Source of the DNA: Mangifera indica
Taxonomy: Eukaryota > Streptophyta > Magnoliopsida > Sapindales > Anacardiaceae
Length of the DNA stretch: 64,000 nt
Reading direction: 5' to 3'
NCBI RefSeq assembly: GCF_011075055.1
Contig: NC_058152.1
Location: 9,300,001-9,364,000, forward strand
Shown: one piece after another, positions 1-12,423 of the stretch
How positions within the stretch are numbered: position 1 is the first letter of the stretch
Layout: each line of letters begins with the position of its first letter
Notes under the pieces: generated by a model
What the model was told of the DNA's origin: nothing
The model's database searches: none
Seen by the model: only the letters and a program-made list of their open reading frames with translations
Program-made: the position numbers and the translations under genes

Positions 1-40
1 TGCCATATGTACCTACCAAAGTGTAGCAGAAAAAAAATGT

Positions 41-304
41 CTACATCAATTTCTCAGTCTCGTTCTCTGATTCTTGGTAATCATCGTGGATTCTCATTGC
101 TGAAACTCTGATTTCAGAACCGAAAGGAAAATTTTTTACATATAGGGAACCAAATTGCAGCCTCATGTCACATACAAAAGAATATATATTGAAAAAAATG
201 AAAAAATCCTTTTGGTTGCAAAACTGTTTATCTTTTTCTCCATAAAATGCGGATTCTCCAGGCTTCTGAGCTGAGACCGGAGGCTGCATAAGCTTTCTTG
301 CCAT
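41..304 (-). CDS. Possible small ORF or first exon, unrecognised
   Basis: An 87-codon open frame begins with an ATG in a very good plant start context (AACCATGGC) at 304 and ends at 41. I recognise no domain. The first ~22 residues (MARKLMQPPVSAQKPGES...) look more protein-like than the rest, which is Phe/Ile-rich and could be intronic. It lies 3' of the TBL gene on the same strand. It could be the first exon of a gene running off the left edge, an extended TBL 3' UTR, or chance. The good start context is the only real support. Confidence 0.18.
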   Translation of the reverse strand: MARKLMQPPVSAQKPGESAFYGEKDKQFCNQKDFFIFFNIYSFVCDMRLQFGSLYVKNFPFGSEIRVSAMRIHDDYQESENETEKLM

Positions 305-931
305 GGTTTAACTGTTTGGTCCTAACTATAAGTTTGACCAATCTGCAATCGGAAAAGAAAATATGAAAAAATGAAATTTGTAACTGCACACTATTAGGTT
401 GCTTACTTTATTTACCTAGGAAATGAACAATAGATAGAAATAGGGGAGGAATTTGGTAAAGGGGAGAAAATTTTGAAAGGGATTGGGTTGTGGAGACAAT
501 GTAATTTGCTAAATACCGATTCTTGAAGTTAGTCAGTACAAATAATAGAATGAACATCTGAAAGTGCCTGAGATCATACATCGATGAGACGTCACACCAA
601 AAAAAGGAAGTTTCGTATTTCTATCGAAACAATGAATGTGTTATATAAGATAGTTATATTATCTAAATGAAAAAGCATTACAAAGGAAAGGTTTCATTCA
701 AGATGACTGAGGCACATAAACAAGGGGAAGGATTCAAAGAACGTGCACTTAACAAATGGTTCTGGAATTCAATATTTTCTATGACATTTTCCAAGTACAA
801 AACATGAGAAAAGAAAACATGACAGCTCAAAGTATTGTTCAAAGGCTTCATAGGTTCAAGTTATGCAGAGATGCACAAAAACAAAGTAGAAGACAACTCA
901 GAAGGAAAAGAAACTCACTTGATGCCATTCA

Positions 932-3900
932 CTAGAGTGGAGGTCTATTGTCCGTAAGCAGATATGTGAAGAAAATTTCATTCCATGCATCAGGTACTCC
1001 TGGTAGACACCAGTGGCTACAATCAGGTACCGATTGGTTGTCACCCCACATACCCACATGTGCATCACTTCGGAAAGCAGACATAGGTGTTATATGCAGA
1101 ATGGATACAGGAACTGTCATATTCTTTATCACCTTCATTGTGATGCCTGAAAATAAGTTCGGGTTGCTCCCTTTAATTTCAGTAATGGGTCTCCGAGTCA
1201 CATTGCATAGCCTTCGGATTTGATCACTGATGCAGAAACAATCACTATTAAAGCCCACAATGAAGAATGCAGACAAAGCACTACTGATAGTGCATGTTGA
1301 AGAGTACAATGAAGCAATAGCAAATCCAGTAGCAAAGTTAATTGACAAATTAAATAAAACATATAAATGGATAGATAAACTAACAGCTTCAATGCTGTTT
1401 GGTTGCACCCAGTAAAACATATTCTAGAATAATAATGTCAACTTGAGAAGCCATTGCTGAGAAAATAAGAGCTAAATATAATTTTTTTTTTTCTGATCTC
1501 GATTACTAGAAATCCTCTAGGTTTACACAGCTACATCCTATGTCAATGAAAAGAATTGATCATAGCTCAACAAGAGGAATATAAGCTTGGTTGAAAGGGA
1601 GTACTGCAACCTAACAAGGGAGTAAAGGCTGCAACCTAACACCATTTTGTGGTGAATAATCTACACTTGATGAGGAAGAAAGGAGCTTTTGGATAACATT
1701 TGAACTGAATACGTTTATTTCTGGACTCTGCCACAGATTTTGCTTGGAGAAATTAAGTGAATAGGAAGGCTGAGCATAATAAAAATTACAGCATCAGGAC
1801 ACCAATATTAAAGAGTTACCTCCAGTGAGATGGTTCAAATGTTCGGAAAAACACATGTGTTTTGTTCATGTTAATTGTTTTCTCGACCCATGATGCCCAT
1901 GTCCCTAGTGCTAATTGGAAGGCAGTAGGTATAGACATACCAAGCTTTAAAGAATCTCCAACCTGGAAATAGCAACCCCTGTCCAAAAGAAAGTGAAACA
2001 TTAATTACTCAATATGCAGAAACATTGTATCATGCCGCAAGAAATACTGTTTAATTAACGAACATAACTATCATGTGATATGGTGAATTCTAATACAACT
2101 ATAAAGTGCAGATTTTTTTTTTTTTTGATATATACCCTTCAGTGCGAACAAAATGTAAATTAAAGAGTATTCTCATGTGTATACACATTTGATACACAAT
2201 TTGAATATAGAAATGATGTGTCATCAAGTGATTGAGTGTTACTTTATCTTTAATTCAAAATTATTTAATCACATGATGACACATCATCTTTATACCTAAA
2301 TTGTGTACCAAAAGTATGTACACATAATTTTATTGTCAATTTAATACTTATATTCTCTTACTGAGATGTTTGCAGAGCATTGACATGTTAAAGATAGACT
2401 TATAGTTCAATATGTAGATTTGAAATATTAAAATAACAAAATAATGACAGTGGTAATAGCGATCACACAAACTTTAACAAATTATCAGGGTAAGCATGGG
2501 ACAAACTAGCAGTGCCTTGGAAGCAAATACAATTCTCAAATTCAATGTTAAAAACAGAAAGTACAGACCTCCTAGTAGTCATACATTGCTATCTCTAGTG
2601 ACTTAATCTATAGAATTTAAACAGAAGCTTGTTTTTGCAACTGAAGCACAAGATACTAAAATATATGTTAACTTGATCTGGTGCTTGTAAACCAGCAATT
2701 CAACAGGTGCTCATGTATGAAATTTACGAATATAATATAACTGCAAGATCTAAACGTCAGCTTGGGTTGCATGACAAAGTCTTAAATCAATTCAGCTTTT
2801 CTCTTTCTAATCATCTGGTCCATCAGAAACACAAGCAATAAAGCTTGAACAGGTGTAGAATCTATTAATTCCCTGTAAATAAAGGTTCCATGGGATGTCT
2901 GAAAATGCAAATTTTAATTTCATCAAGTTTATATAAAGTTGTGGAATTTTCATTTTATACAATAGCTTTATTTTACTTTTATGACGAACATACCTGGATC
3001 AATTTGCACAATGTGCTCAGAAAAATAGAAAAATGTTCCCATATGATAACATTATTCATTATTAAGTCAAACCTGATTATTTCTTTAAGTATGAAAATAT
3101 TATGTACAAAACAAATCCCTCTTTTGTCCCCCTTTTTGATAACAAAAATCCTTTAACCTTTTCCACAAGCTGACCAAGTTTGAAACTAGGGACTAGACTA
3201 CAGCTGAACCCTGCAACTTTGGTAGCAGGTTAAATCCCAAGTATGTAGACCTAATATATTTAAACCTCCAACCTCTTTATTGAAAGCTTAAGGTCTTAAC
3301 CCCTCAATCCAAAACCCTTTTGAGATATTATACAAAAGAGAGATACATTTTGGAAAACTAGCACAGATCCCAGCTGGTCTGAATGTAACACTAACTTCCT
3401 TTTAGGCTCCAAAATAGAAGTAACCTTTGTACACACCATAATGATGAAGAAAAACTGTGTTAAACATACTTTTGTTCCTTATTCACATGAGTTTCACGAG
3501 GTCTAGATATTCCTTCTTTTGATATTAAGAAATTTAGAACAATTTTTTCTTTCCTGACTCTTGACTAGTTGAATTATTAGTGGATAACTTGTTGGTGGAG
3601 CTGGAGTTGCAGGAATACTAGATCGGGTTTTGGGATTAAAGTTACTCATATAAAAAGATGTTTGATATGGACTAGCTCTATAGAAAGCAAGCTATTCTGG
3701 AATTCAAAACTAGTTGAGAAACTGGAGTTCTTGTAAAATTATTCATATATTGACAAAGACAACACTGAATCAATTCTGAGATAGAAAAAGAAAATGAAGC
3801 AAGAAGCTTCATTCTTTGAGACTCAGAAGTATCAGGTCTTTGGATGAAGAAAAAACTTTAGAACTAAGCAGAGGATTAGAATTCTCACAGCTGAATATAT

Positions 3901-5966
3901 TGCAGGAATTCCAGAGTCTACAAACCCAAGCTTACATCATTTTTATCAGCACAATATTCTCCCTTCTAATCTTTTATAGCTATAACTACCAAGCTCATAA
4001 ACTAATGCAAATGATTTGTTGAAATACAGCCATAATTTATCCAGTTTAGAGAAAGAAATCACATGACATCCATAATTTGTTCACAAAAGAGAGCAGAGTT
4101 TTACCTTTTCCAGGGAAACTTTTTGTTTTGGCATTAGTCAACACATGAGGGGTTCAAGAATGCTGAGAAAGATAACATTTATCTATTTAAAAGCAAATGT
4201 TTGGAATTCCAAAGGAAAAACAGTTACTGTTATCCTAGGGTAGCAGAGAGCCATAAAAGAATGGAAACACTTACTGAAGTACAATATTTTTCTTGGCTTT
4301 GTTCTTTGCCTCACATCTTAAATTGCCACATTCATTCAAAACCGGCAGATATAATTATTAGAACTCACGTGAATAGATAAGATATGGATGGGGTTAACAC
4401 GGGAGCACGGTGACAATAGTCACAGAGGGGACATTACTGCTAAGTGGCATGGATTAGTCAACAGTTAGACAAACAAAAAAAGCTACTTTTACGTTTTTAT
4501 TCCTCAAGTGAGATGTTTCTAGACATATAGGAAGAAAGTATAACTTGAAGGGAGTTCAACTACAGAAGTAGGGGGATACCTGCTATCTGGAGAGAATATG
4601 AAATTGGAGTTTTTTCAGATGAGAAATTCACACATTAAAATAAAGTAGCTTCCTTTCCAACATTAGCAGATCTAACCATGGCAGGAGAAAGAGAGAGAAC
4701 TACAGTATAAACTTCAAACAGAACTATTATAGAAGGACAACATCATAAATCTATCAAATGCGAGAACACAATGGAATCTAAGCATTGAAACATCAACTTG
4801 TTATCTGTAATAAAAGATCTCTACAAACAAAATTTTAATTTATCTATAGCATTTTAAAGTCTAGCAGTAAATTTTAAACATGACTGAAATGTATTATACC
4901 ATGTATGGAGCAGGGGCTGAAATATCTATATAATGTCTTAGTCAAGACTAGAAAATTCTGCATATGAGACTTGAGATCAAAGGAACTGAGTTCCATGTCT
5001 CAATAAAAAATTCTAAATCTCTAAATGGGAAAAAACATTTATTATACATCTATTCCAAATGAGAAAAACAATGTGTTGCCACAGATATTTACATATGAAG
5101 CATGGAACTTACATTTGAAAAAGTTTCCCAGGCGTCCACCATTGACCTGTGTTGAATACGAGAATGTCTGCATTAATCCACTCATTGCTAATATTATCCA
5201 ATTTGTCCAATTTAAGAGTCGACTTCACCCTTCGTGGAGCATGTCTAGGCATCCAACCATGTTGCACCAAGAAAACCGAGCGAAAGAACTCAACAGTGAA
5301 ATTAAAGGAACTAAAGCGAACACCTAAAAATCTAATCTGTTTTGTTATCTTATTCCCATTGACTTCATAAACACTCTTCTTATCCTCCACTCCGGTCATA
5401 AGTAAACATATCAGTGACTCCCACTGTGTTCTACTCATAGAATCGCCAACAAAAACAACCCTCTTACCTCGAAATCGTTCCAATATGCTGTGGACATTGA
5501 ACCTTGGTATATCACAATTCTTAGGCTTCCACTTCCATTTAAGATAATCTTTATCTTCCCGTCCATTACCTAAGCAATTGAATCCTTGTTCGGCAAACGG
5601 ACATTCTGAGGCATTGTACAACGGATAATTATCATCCACAACCCAACTTCCATCAGCAATATTACAACTAACTCCTGAATTGTTCAATTTAAACATGCTA
5701 TAACCAAGAGACGCCCTACTGAGACTTGGGAGCACATATATATAACCACCACTGATGACAATAAGAAACGAAGCAAAAGAACCAATCACCATAAGCATAT
5801 GAAACCATTGTGAGAGACAACTTACTCGACTACCTTTTGGACTTCCTAAAACTAATGCTCTGGGGCTCCCAGTAATTGGGGAATTCAAAGTCCTCCGACC
5901 AGACGACGTGCTCCTACTTAATGACAAAGGCCTATTAGATCCACTCATCATCTCAATCATTAGCAT
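932..5966 (-). CDS. TRICHOME BIREFRINGENCE-LIKE (TBL/PMR5-type) protein, 3 exons
   Basis: Exons read on the minus strand: 5966-5113, 1978-1820, 1226-932. The donors are GTAAGT and GTAACT, the acceptors are ...GGACAG and ...CATCAG, and both junctions keep frame (phase 2), giving 435 aa, a normal TBL length. In order the protein shows a Ser/Arg-rich cytosolic N-terminus, one membrane anchor (about residues 56-76), the Cys-rich TBL region (about 101-150), the GDS motif at 174-176 (VVFVGDSMSRTQWESL), the segment GCYFQVGDSLKLGMSIP across the exon 1/2 join, FEPSHWS across the exon 2/3 join, and the C-terminal DxxH motif at 406-409 (DCSHWCLPGVPDAWNE). Family knowledge: TBL proteins are type-II Golgi proteins, and characterised members O-acetylate xylan, mannan, xyloglucan or pectin through the Ser of GDS and the Asp/His of DxxH. 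The substrate here cannot be read. ATGs at 5966, 5960, 5951 and 5948 are all in frame; 5948 (MSGSN...) would give 429 aa. Intron 1 is about 3.1 kb and holds a MITE. Confidence 0.93.
2172..2334. mobile_element. ~160-bp stem-loop MITE (family A) inside TBL intron 1
   Basis: The two halves are inverted copies: GTGTATACACATTTGATACA near the left end is answered by a matching run near the right end. The inner motif ATGTGTCATCAAGTGATT is answered by AATCACATGATGACACAT. The same inner motif pair occurs near 12700, 30797-30956, 48086-48240 and 54205-54372, so this is a repeated family. It has no coding capacity. Confidence 0.7.
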
Positions 5967-6864
5967 TGCAAAGATTCAACATACCATTATCCAAACTATA
6001 CGTCATCTCAACCATCTTTTCACCACCATTATTCAACAAATATAAAAAAAACATGAACCCTATCATGACATGAAGGTCCTTCAAACCCATTATACAACAA
6101 ATCAAACAGGAACAAAACAAGGCATCATATATAACTTAAGCTCAAAACAAAACTTCCAAGCCATACTATCATCACCAGTTTAAACAACTACAAGAAATCA
6201 AAACATCTACACAAAAAGAAACTATATTGAATCAAAGAACACATTTTGATCACAACCCATTAAACCAAGAAAAGAACTTAAGAGGCAATCTTTAGAATCC
6301 CAAGAAAACTTGGCCACAACCATATCTGCAGCTCTGATTCTCTCTTAAAAATTCTGGTAAACTCTCTCAAACTCTGCATCCAACAGGCAGCTGCAAGCTA
6401 TCTTCCAAAGAATCGCAAAGAATAAAAAGATCAATGAGTGATTGATAGGGGAAGAGATCGTGAAGATTTAAGAGGAAGAGAATTTACTTGAACAATAAAG
6501 AAAATAAAGAAAATAAAGAAACAGAGAAGCCTGGGGAGAGAGAGAGGGAGAGAGAGAGAAAGCATGCAATATTTTAAGCAGTAGTTAAAGATTTGGCAGG
6601 GAAGAGTTCAATTTTTATTTTTTATTTAAAAACAAATGTAATATTTTATTTTGGTTTCTCAATGTCATTACTTAGGTCATCAAGTTTATATTATTTATTC
6701 ATATTTTATTATAAGTTATTCACTAATAGGTCATAAAATTTTAAGTCCATTTAATTGTGTTGAATATCATAAATTTAATATTTAACAACGTAAGAAGACT
6801 AGCAAAAGTAATTACTTTGATCAAAATTAAATGAGACGGAAAAATCCACATATTATTAGGGTTG
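5967..6864 (-). promoter_or_regulatory. TBL 5' leader/promoter region with a GA/CT tract
   Basis: This stretch lies upstream of the TBL start. It contains a GA-repeat at 6536-6560, which reads as a CT-rich tract in gene sense, a common feature of plant 5' leaders and core promoters. No convincing TATA box was identified, and a leader intron cannot be excluded. Beyond about 6600 the sequence is plain AT-rich spacer up to the first MULE-type element. Confidence 0.4.
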
Positions 6865-7655
6865 GAGTAAATTACATTTTCCCACCCAAGGTTTGGCCTA
6901 AGACCTTTTTACATTTACATTGCACAAATAATGCTTTCCCTCTCATAATCAAATTATGTTAATTAAAAAAAATCCTAAAATAGTGTTAGAAAGTGAAAAT
7001 ACTATTTTATTCTAACCATGTCATTTTTTAAATTATCCTATAATCCAAAATTAACAAAAATTATAAAACCTTTGAATATCCAAATTGTATAAAAATTCAA
7101 TTATTTTTCTATCATTTCACTCGCACCCCCTTCTTCCTATTTTTTAATTTTAGGTCATGGTTGATTTCTCTTTGCTCCTTATCTCCTCTACTTCTTTGTT
7201 CCATTCCCTTTCACCCTATCTTCTTTCTCAAATCCACAAATTTAAGCTATCATTGATGACAACATAAAATCAATCAAGTCATTGATCAATTGAAACTACC
7301 ATTGATGACAACTCACAAATTAGAGAGTGGTGGGGATTGATAATAGTCAGATTGTAGCAATGGTGAAGATATGATGTCGATGACTAGGGTTTTCAAAACA
7401 TTTCAAAGACTGATTTTTGACTTTTCAAACATTTTTAAGGGCTAAATTATCATACTTAAAACATTTAAGTCTTATCTATAAAAGAATTAATTTTTTATTT
7501 TTTTCCAAAATTAATACATGATAAAATTATTATTTTGTTATAACACCGTTAGATTTTCCAAACAAAGTTATTTTTGGGTGAGAAAGTGTTATTTAAGCTA
7601 TCTATGGGTGGCAAAGTGTTAGGCAAAACATTGGATGGAAAAATGTAATTTACTT
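6865..7655. mobile_element. MULE-type long-TIR non-autonomous element
   Basis: The termini are GAGTAAATTACATTTTCCC on the left and its near-complement on the right, followed inwards by the family motif CCCACCCAAGGTTTGG. The flanking 9-bp duplications are TTAGGGTTG (6856-6864) and TTAGAGTTG (7656-7664), one mismatch. A 9-bp duplication is the Mutator-superfamily signature. There is no transposase. The ends diverge most from the other copies in this window. Confidence 0.72.
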
Positions 7656-7664
7656 TTAGAGTTG

Positions 7665-8552
7665 ACAAATTTTAATACAACTCATTAACCCGATTTGACA
7701 TGTAAAGAATCGAGTTTGGGTTAAGTTTTTTACACAAATTCTAATTCGAATTATGTTTGAGACAACTTATTTGCGAATTGGGTTATACTCCAGTTGACCT
7801 TTTGTAACCCAAATGTTTTATAAAAAATAATAATAATAAAATTTTGGCCAATTTTAATTGGTTGCCTCTTAGGAGGACCTAGCCCTTATGCATTTTGGAA
7901 TAATTTATAATCCACTACTAAGGGGGCATTTGCTTCAGCTATTAAAATATTATTTTAGTCATCTATATTTTATTACTAATATTACTTTTTAGATTTGTCA
8001 AGTCATAAAAGATTCTGATAATATTCCATTACCTATAATGATATGACAAGTAATATAAAAAGTAATTTGATTGTCACATTTACTTTATATATTAAAAAAT
8101 TAGTAAAGTAATCTTGATTTTATTATAATTATTTATTTACTTATTAAATTTTTTAGGATAAAAATAATCTTATTTTTAATTAATATAACAACTAACATAA
8201 AAAATATTTTAAAATAATTAAATACAAGAGTATTTAAGTAAAATAATATCTTAATAATTTTTTTATAGCTATTAATTTTTATTAAATAAACTAGTAATTT
8301 GTACTCAATAATTTCTTAAATAATCTATCTTTAAGATTATATTTTATTTTTAATAATAAAATATTATATATTTATTATTTTAATAATAATTTATTTTTAC
8401 AATAATTTTTTTGTACTTGTGTAATAAATATTTGTTGAATGCTTGTAATATTTTTTTATATATACCATTTTGTTGGTGTGTTCTCAATTGTATTAGTTTG
8501 ATTTTTTATATTTAGTGTATAATTTTTCTATAATTAACTTTTATATATATAT

Positions 8553-8585
<33 letters not shown>

Positions 8586-8588
8586 TAT

Positions 8589-8633
<45 letters not shown>

Positions 8634-9546
8634 CACATATGGGATGTATTCCGGTTAATTGTTTTCAATCCAATTTTAATTTAGGTTAAGCGGATTGAAT
8701 GTCTTTTCTTATCAATTATTATATTCCAAAGTTATTATTATTTCTATCATATTAAATAAATTCTTTCTTTTTTGTATGGTAATGACAACACATTAATTAT
8801 TACAATAATGTGTATATTATTGCCATAATTTTGGCTCAAATTATTTTGAGTTATTGAATAACACACTTTTTATAAAAAAGAAACCAAACCCTACTTTAGT
8901 GCTAGATGTTAAAGGATTGTGTCACGATAAAATAAAGGAAATTTTTTTTTTTTTTTAATGAATGAAGTTGAGACTTGGAAATTGAAAGTTAAACAATTTA
9001 ATACCATCATTTCTTGACAAAGATTAAATCTTTAACTACTTTGTTGAGATTTGGTAATAAAAGAAATAGGAGTTGGTCCACCATTTTGATAAGATTGTTG
9101 TGTTGTCTATCTTCGCGGGTGATGAGTCTTTAATCACTAAACTGGAAATCGTAGGGTTGAAACATTTGTAAACTGAATATGCATTGAACTTGGCAAGAAA
9201 AATTTATAATTTTTTGTAATGAGTTATTTGTTAGACATTATCATTCTTTATATGTAAAACTAAACGCAAGGAAAAGAAGTAACGGCAAAGGTATATTGGT
9301 ATGTTGACCAGGATTTTGTTATCAGTGTATTATAAGAAGAGTATATGTGTAGTTGTTATTAAATAGATCAACTCTAACGAGATAATGTAATATGAAGATA
9401 TTACTAGTTTTTGATAAACAGAATGTTTAATTCAATGGTGCATCTCATGGAACCAGACAATATTAATAAATCCAATGTCTTACATTAGATAAAAGGGTAA
9501 CAAACCAAATATGTTAGAGCTCGTTATTAATCATTTTCGTAAGGTT
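7665..9546. other. AT-rich intergenic region with (CATA)n/(TA)n microsatellite
   Basis: No gene was recognised. The main structure is a compound microsatellite at 8541-8640 made of alternating TA and CATA blocks. The flanks are low-complexity AT DNA, with faint repeat-like remnants near 7665-7860. Confidence 0.6.
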
Positions 9547-9554
9547 CCATTAGG

Positions 9555-11185
9555 TAGACTTGGCAAATAAGTGAATCAGATTGGATTGATACAGGTATGG
9601 ATAAAACATGTGTGGATTGAAAATAAGTCGAGTTATAAGAGTAATAATTCCTAAAACCCGTATCTGAACCTATGAGTACAAGTTGACCTAGTGGTTATTT
9701 ACTAATTTTAATTTTAATTTTTTTTGTTTTTATTATTTTATTGTATTTATTTCATAACTTTTAATATTTTTTCTCTTTAAGTACATAAGTATTTTATATA
9801 AAAAAAATTACTTTAAATTATAAAAATGTTTTCTATAGATTTAAAGAATTTTAGCATTGAATACAAAATAAATATTTATAATAAAGTGTTTAGTATTCAT
9901 ATTCTTTAAATTTGTTTTCAACACAACAATTTTTTTAATTTTAAGGTGGATTTGAGTTTATTTTATGTCAAGAGAAGAGAAAATATGTAAAATTTATTTG
10001 GATATGTTGTAGGATTGACGTTGAAGTGGAAGAAGAAAAGGGAGAAGGACTATTTCTCACCTAACTTTTGATGCATTTTCAAAATGCCACCCATGGCAGA
10101 TGAAAATCTACTTTTCACACCCATGAGCAAACTGCCGTCTAATTTTTCAGTTAAGAATAGGGGCAAAATTGTCATTTGCTATTTAAAACCTTAAAACTTT
10201 AAAATTTTACCATTTTCACTCTCCAGGTTTTAAAAACTAATAACTAACCCATCCTCAAAGTTTGAAAAGTTTAGATTTCACCCCTGGCGTTTGTTTCCTT
10301 CTTCGGCCGACTCATTCGACCGATCTCCCATCTCCGACTACAAAGGACGACCCTTTGTCGTTCAAATCTGGACGACGAAGCATCGTCCAGATCTGAAAGA
10401 ATAGACGAAGGATGACGCTTCGTCATCCTTCGTCGTCCCGTCGTTCGGACACGACGAGCGACGAAGAGAGAAGAAGAGAGACCTTCGTCGAGCGATCTCC
10501 CAGATCTGGATGACGACGGAAGTTTGAAACCGATCTCCCAGATCTGGACGACGAGCGACGAAGAGAGATCTCTTCGTCACACCACCGCCGTTGCACCAGG
10601 AGAAGGAGGAGGTCAGTGACGACGCCGGAGAAGACGTCGGGAGATAAAGTTGAAGAATGGGGGTGAAATGCTAGTTTTGAAAGTTATGGGGGATGGCTAT
10701 ATTTTGAAAAATATGGAAACCCTAAGTTTGGGGGTGAAAATGTTAATTTTTAAAGTTTAAAAACTTTAGGTAAGGTGAAAATGTTAGTTTCTAAAACCTA
10801 AGAGGGGTAAATGGTAAAACCCTCACATCAATTTTGGGAGATTAAATTGAGGGGTATTTTTGTTATTTTATTTAACAAGGGTAAAATAGATATTTTACCC
10901 TTATGCAAACAGATATCATCCATTTTTACAGCTCATGGGTGGGAAAAGTAAATTTTCATCTGTCATGGGTGGCATTTTGAAAATGCATCAAAAGTTAGGT
11001 GGGAAATAGTCCTTCTCCCAGAAGAAAATGAATATGAAAGAAAAATGGTTGACCCTCAAACATATCTGACTTGTCTGTAAAATTTCATTACTCATAAGTA
11101 TGAGTCCAAAAATCTAAATTCGTACCCCTTTTTGAGTGGGTTACTTGTGGGTTATATGGATAATTTATCTATTTTATCAAGTTTA
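9555..11185. mobile_element. hAT-type non-autonomous element, split by a nested MULE
   Basis: A perfect 8-bp direct repeat CCATTAGG flanks the element (9547-9554 and 11186-11193). The ends are a degenerate inverted pair: TAGACTTGGCAAATAAG on the left and a right end whose complement begins TAAACTTGATAAAATAG. An 8-bp duplication is the hAT signature. Removing the MULE nested at 10040-11019 and one copy of its duplication leaves about 640 bp without coding potential. Confidence 0.72.
10040..11019. mobile_element. MULE-type long-TIR element with GC-rich core, nested in a hAT element
   Basis: The terminal inverted repeats are about 90 bp and nearly identical. Each starts GGGAGAAGGACTATTTC and runs through CCACCCATG to CCCATGAGC. 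A perfect 9-bp target duplication AGAAGAAAA sits at 10031-10039 and 11020-11028. The core (about 10300-10640) is sharply GC-richer than the surroundings and has internal duplications (CGATCTCCCAGATCTGGA at 10493-10510 and 10531-10548; GACGAGCGACGAAGAGAG at 10453 and 10550). A 72-codon frame inside it matches nothing I know. No transposase is present. Confidence 0.88.
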
Positions 11186-11535
11186 CCATTAGGTAACAGG
11201 TAAAGGTTATCTTGAATAACATATTTGACATATAATGTTCTTATTAAATTGAAACATTTAGAATAGTTTTGGAATTAGATTAGATAAGTTATGGAGAATG
11301 TTCGAAACGTCCGCTAAGTATATTATCCGAGAAGAACGTGCATGATGTTAAGTATAATGTAATAGTGGACTAAATATATTAGTAGAGGATTACTTGCGTG
11401 AAAGTCATGTAGAGTTTTGGACTAAATTGACATTGTCCAAAATCTATTAACCATATAAAGAAGTTGAAGTTACTATTACATGTAAGAGTACATTTTAGAT
11501 CAAAATTGTATCTCTCAATTCTATTGCTATGGCTG

Positions 11536-12423
11536 CACGGGTATGCATAATTCGGTTCAAACTATAAAACTAAACTAAACTGTTTGAAAATTACAATTTG
11601 ATTTGATTCGTGTTGAAAATTTTTTAAACTATTTTTTCTAATTTGGGATATAGTTTCAATAATTTTCAAACTAATTAAATCGTAAATCGTATTTTTTTAT
11701 ATATAAAACTATGTTTGATAGAATTTTCTAATAAATAACTAGGTATACAACTTATTTTTTATATTTATCTATCATTTTCTTTAAATATATATTATATATA
11801 TTTCATATTTATTTTACATATTTATATTATGTCATAGAAAGTATATTTAATTAATTTTATTAAATTATATACATATAATTTTAAAAGATTCAAATCATGA
11901 TAGTTGAATTGTGCATTAAAAACCTAATTTTTATATCATGTATGATATATCGTATCGTATAATATATCATTTAAAAAAATGAAATAATAAAATGTTAATA
12001 AAGTAATAAAAAATTACAATTGACACGTTATTTTTTAAAATATCACAAATATTATTAACATTTGAAAATTTTTCATAAACACCCATACTGGACCATCACT
12101 TTTTCTAAAAGATGTATCGATCTATATTGATAATATGTATTATATCATAAGATACATTGACTGTATCGTATTAATTTGATACACTTTATAATATGTATGG
12201 TTTTTTATTTATATCGTAAAATACGTATTGTATATTATAAAATATTGATAATTATGGTTCAAACTGTAATCTAATCTAAACCAAACGTTATTTTTTTAGT
12301 TTGATTTAGTTTGGTTTGAAATCTAAAATAGTTTAGTTTGGTTAAAAAGATTTTTAAATTATTTTTTCAGTTTGATTTGAAAAAACTCTCCAATTAGATA
12401 AAACTGAACCATGCACTCCCCTA
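11536..12423. mobile_element. hAT-type non-autonomous element related to the 40.8-45.2 kb element
   Basis: The left end (GGGTATGCATAATTCGGTTC, then AAACTATAAAACTAAACTAA) matches the complement of the right end of the hAT element at 40842-45239 over roughly 70 bp. The right end reads GAACCATGCACTCCCCTA. Subterminal AAACC/GGTTT-like motifs cluster near both ends, as in hAT elements. The target duplication is decayed (TATGGCTG versus TTTGATTG). The centre (about 11930-12250) holds repeated GATATAT/TATCGTA motifs and may be a further insertion. Confidence 0.6.

Noticed and set aside
1198..1420. N-terminal ~70 residues of the open frame over TBL exon 3 as coding
   Set aside because: They lie upstream of the acceptor at 1227/1226 and are intron; joining exon 2 at this acceptor restores the conserved FEPSHWS motif.
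10362..10580. 72-aa Arg/Ser-rich protein
   Set aside because: It lies in the GC-rich core of a MULE-type hairpin and has no family match or start context.
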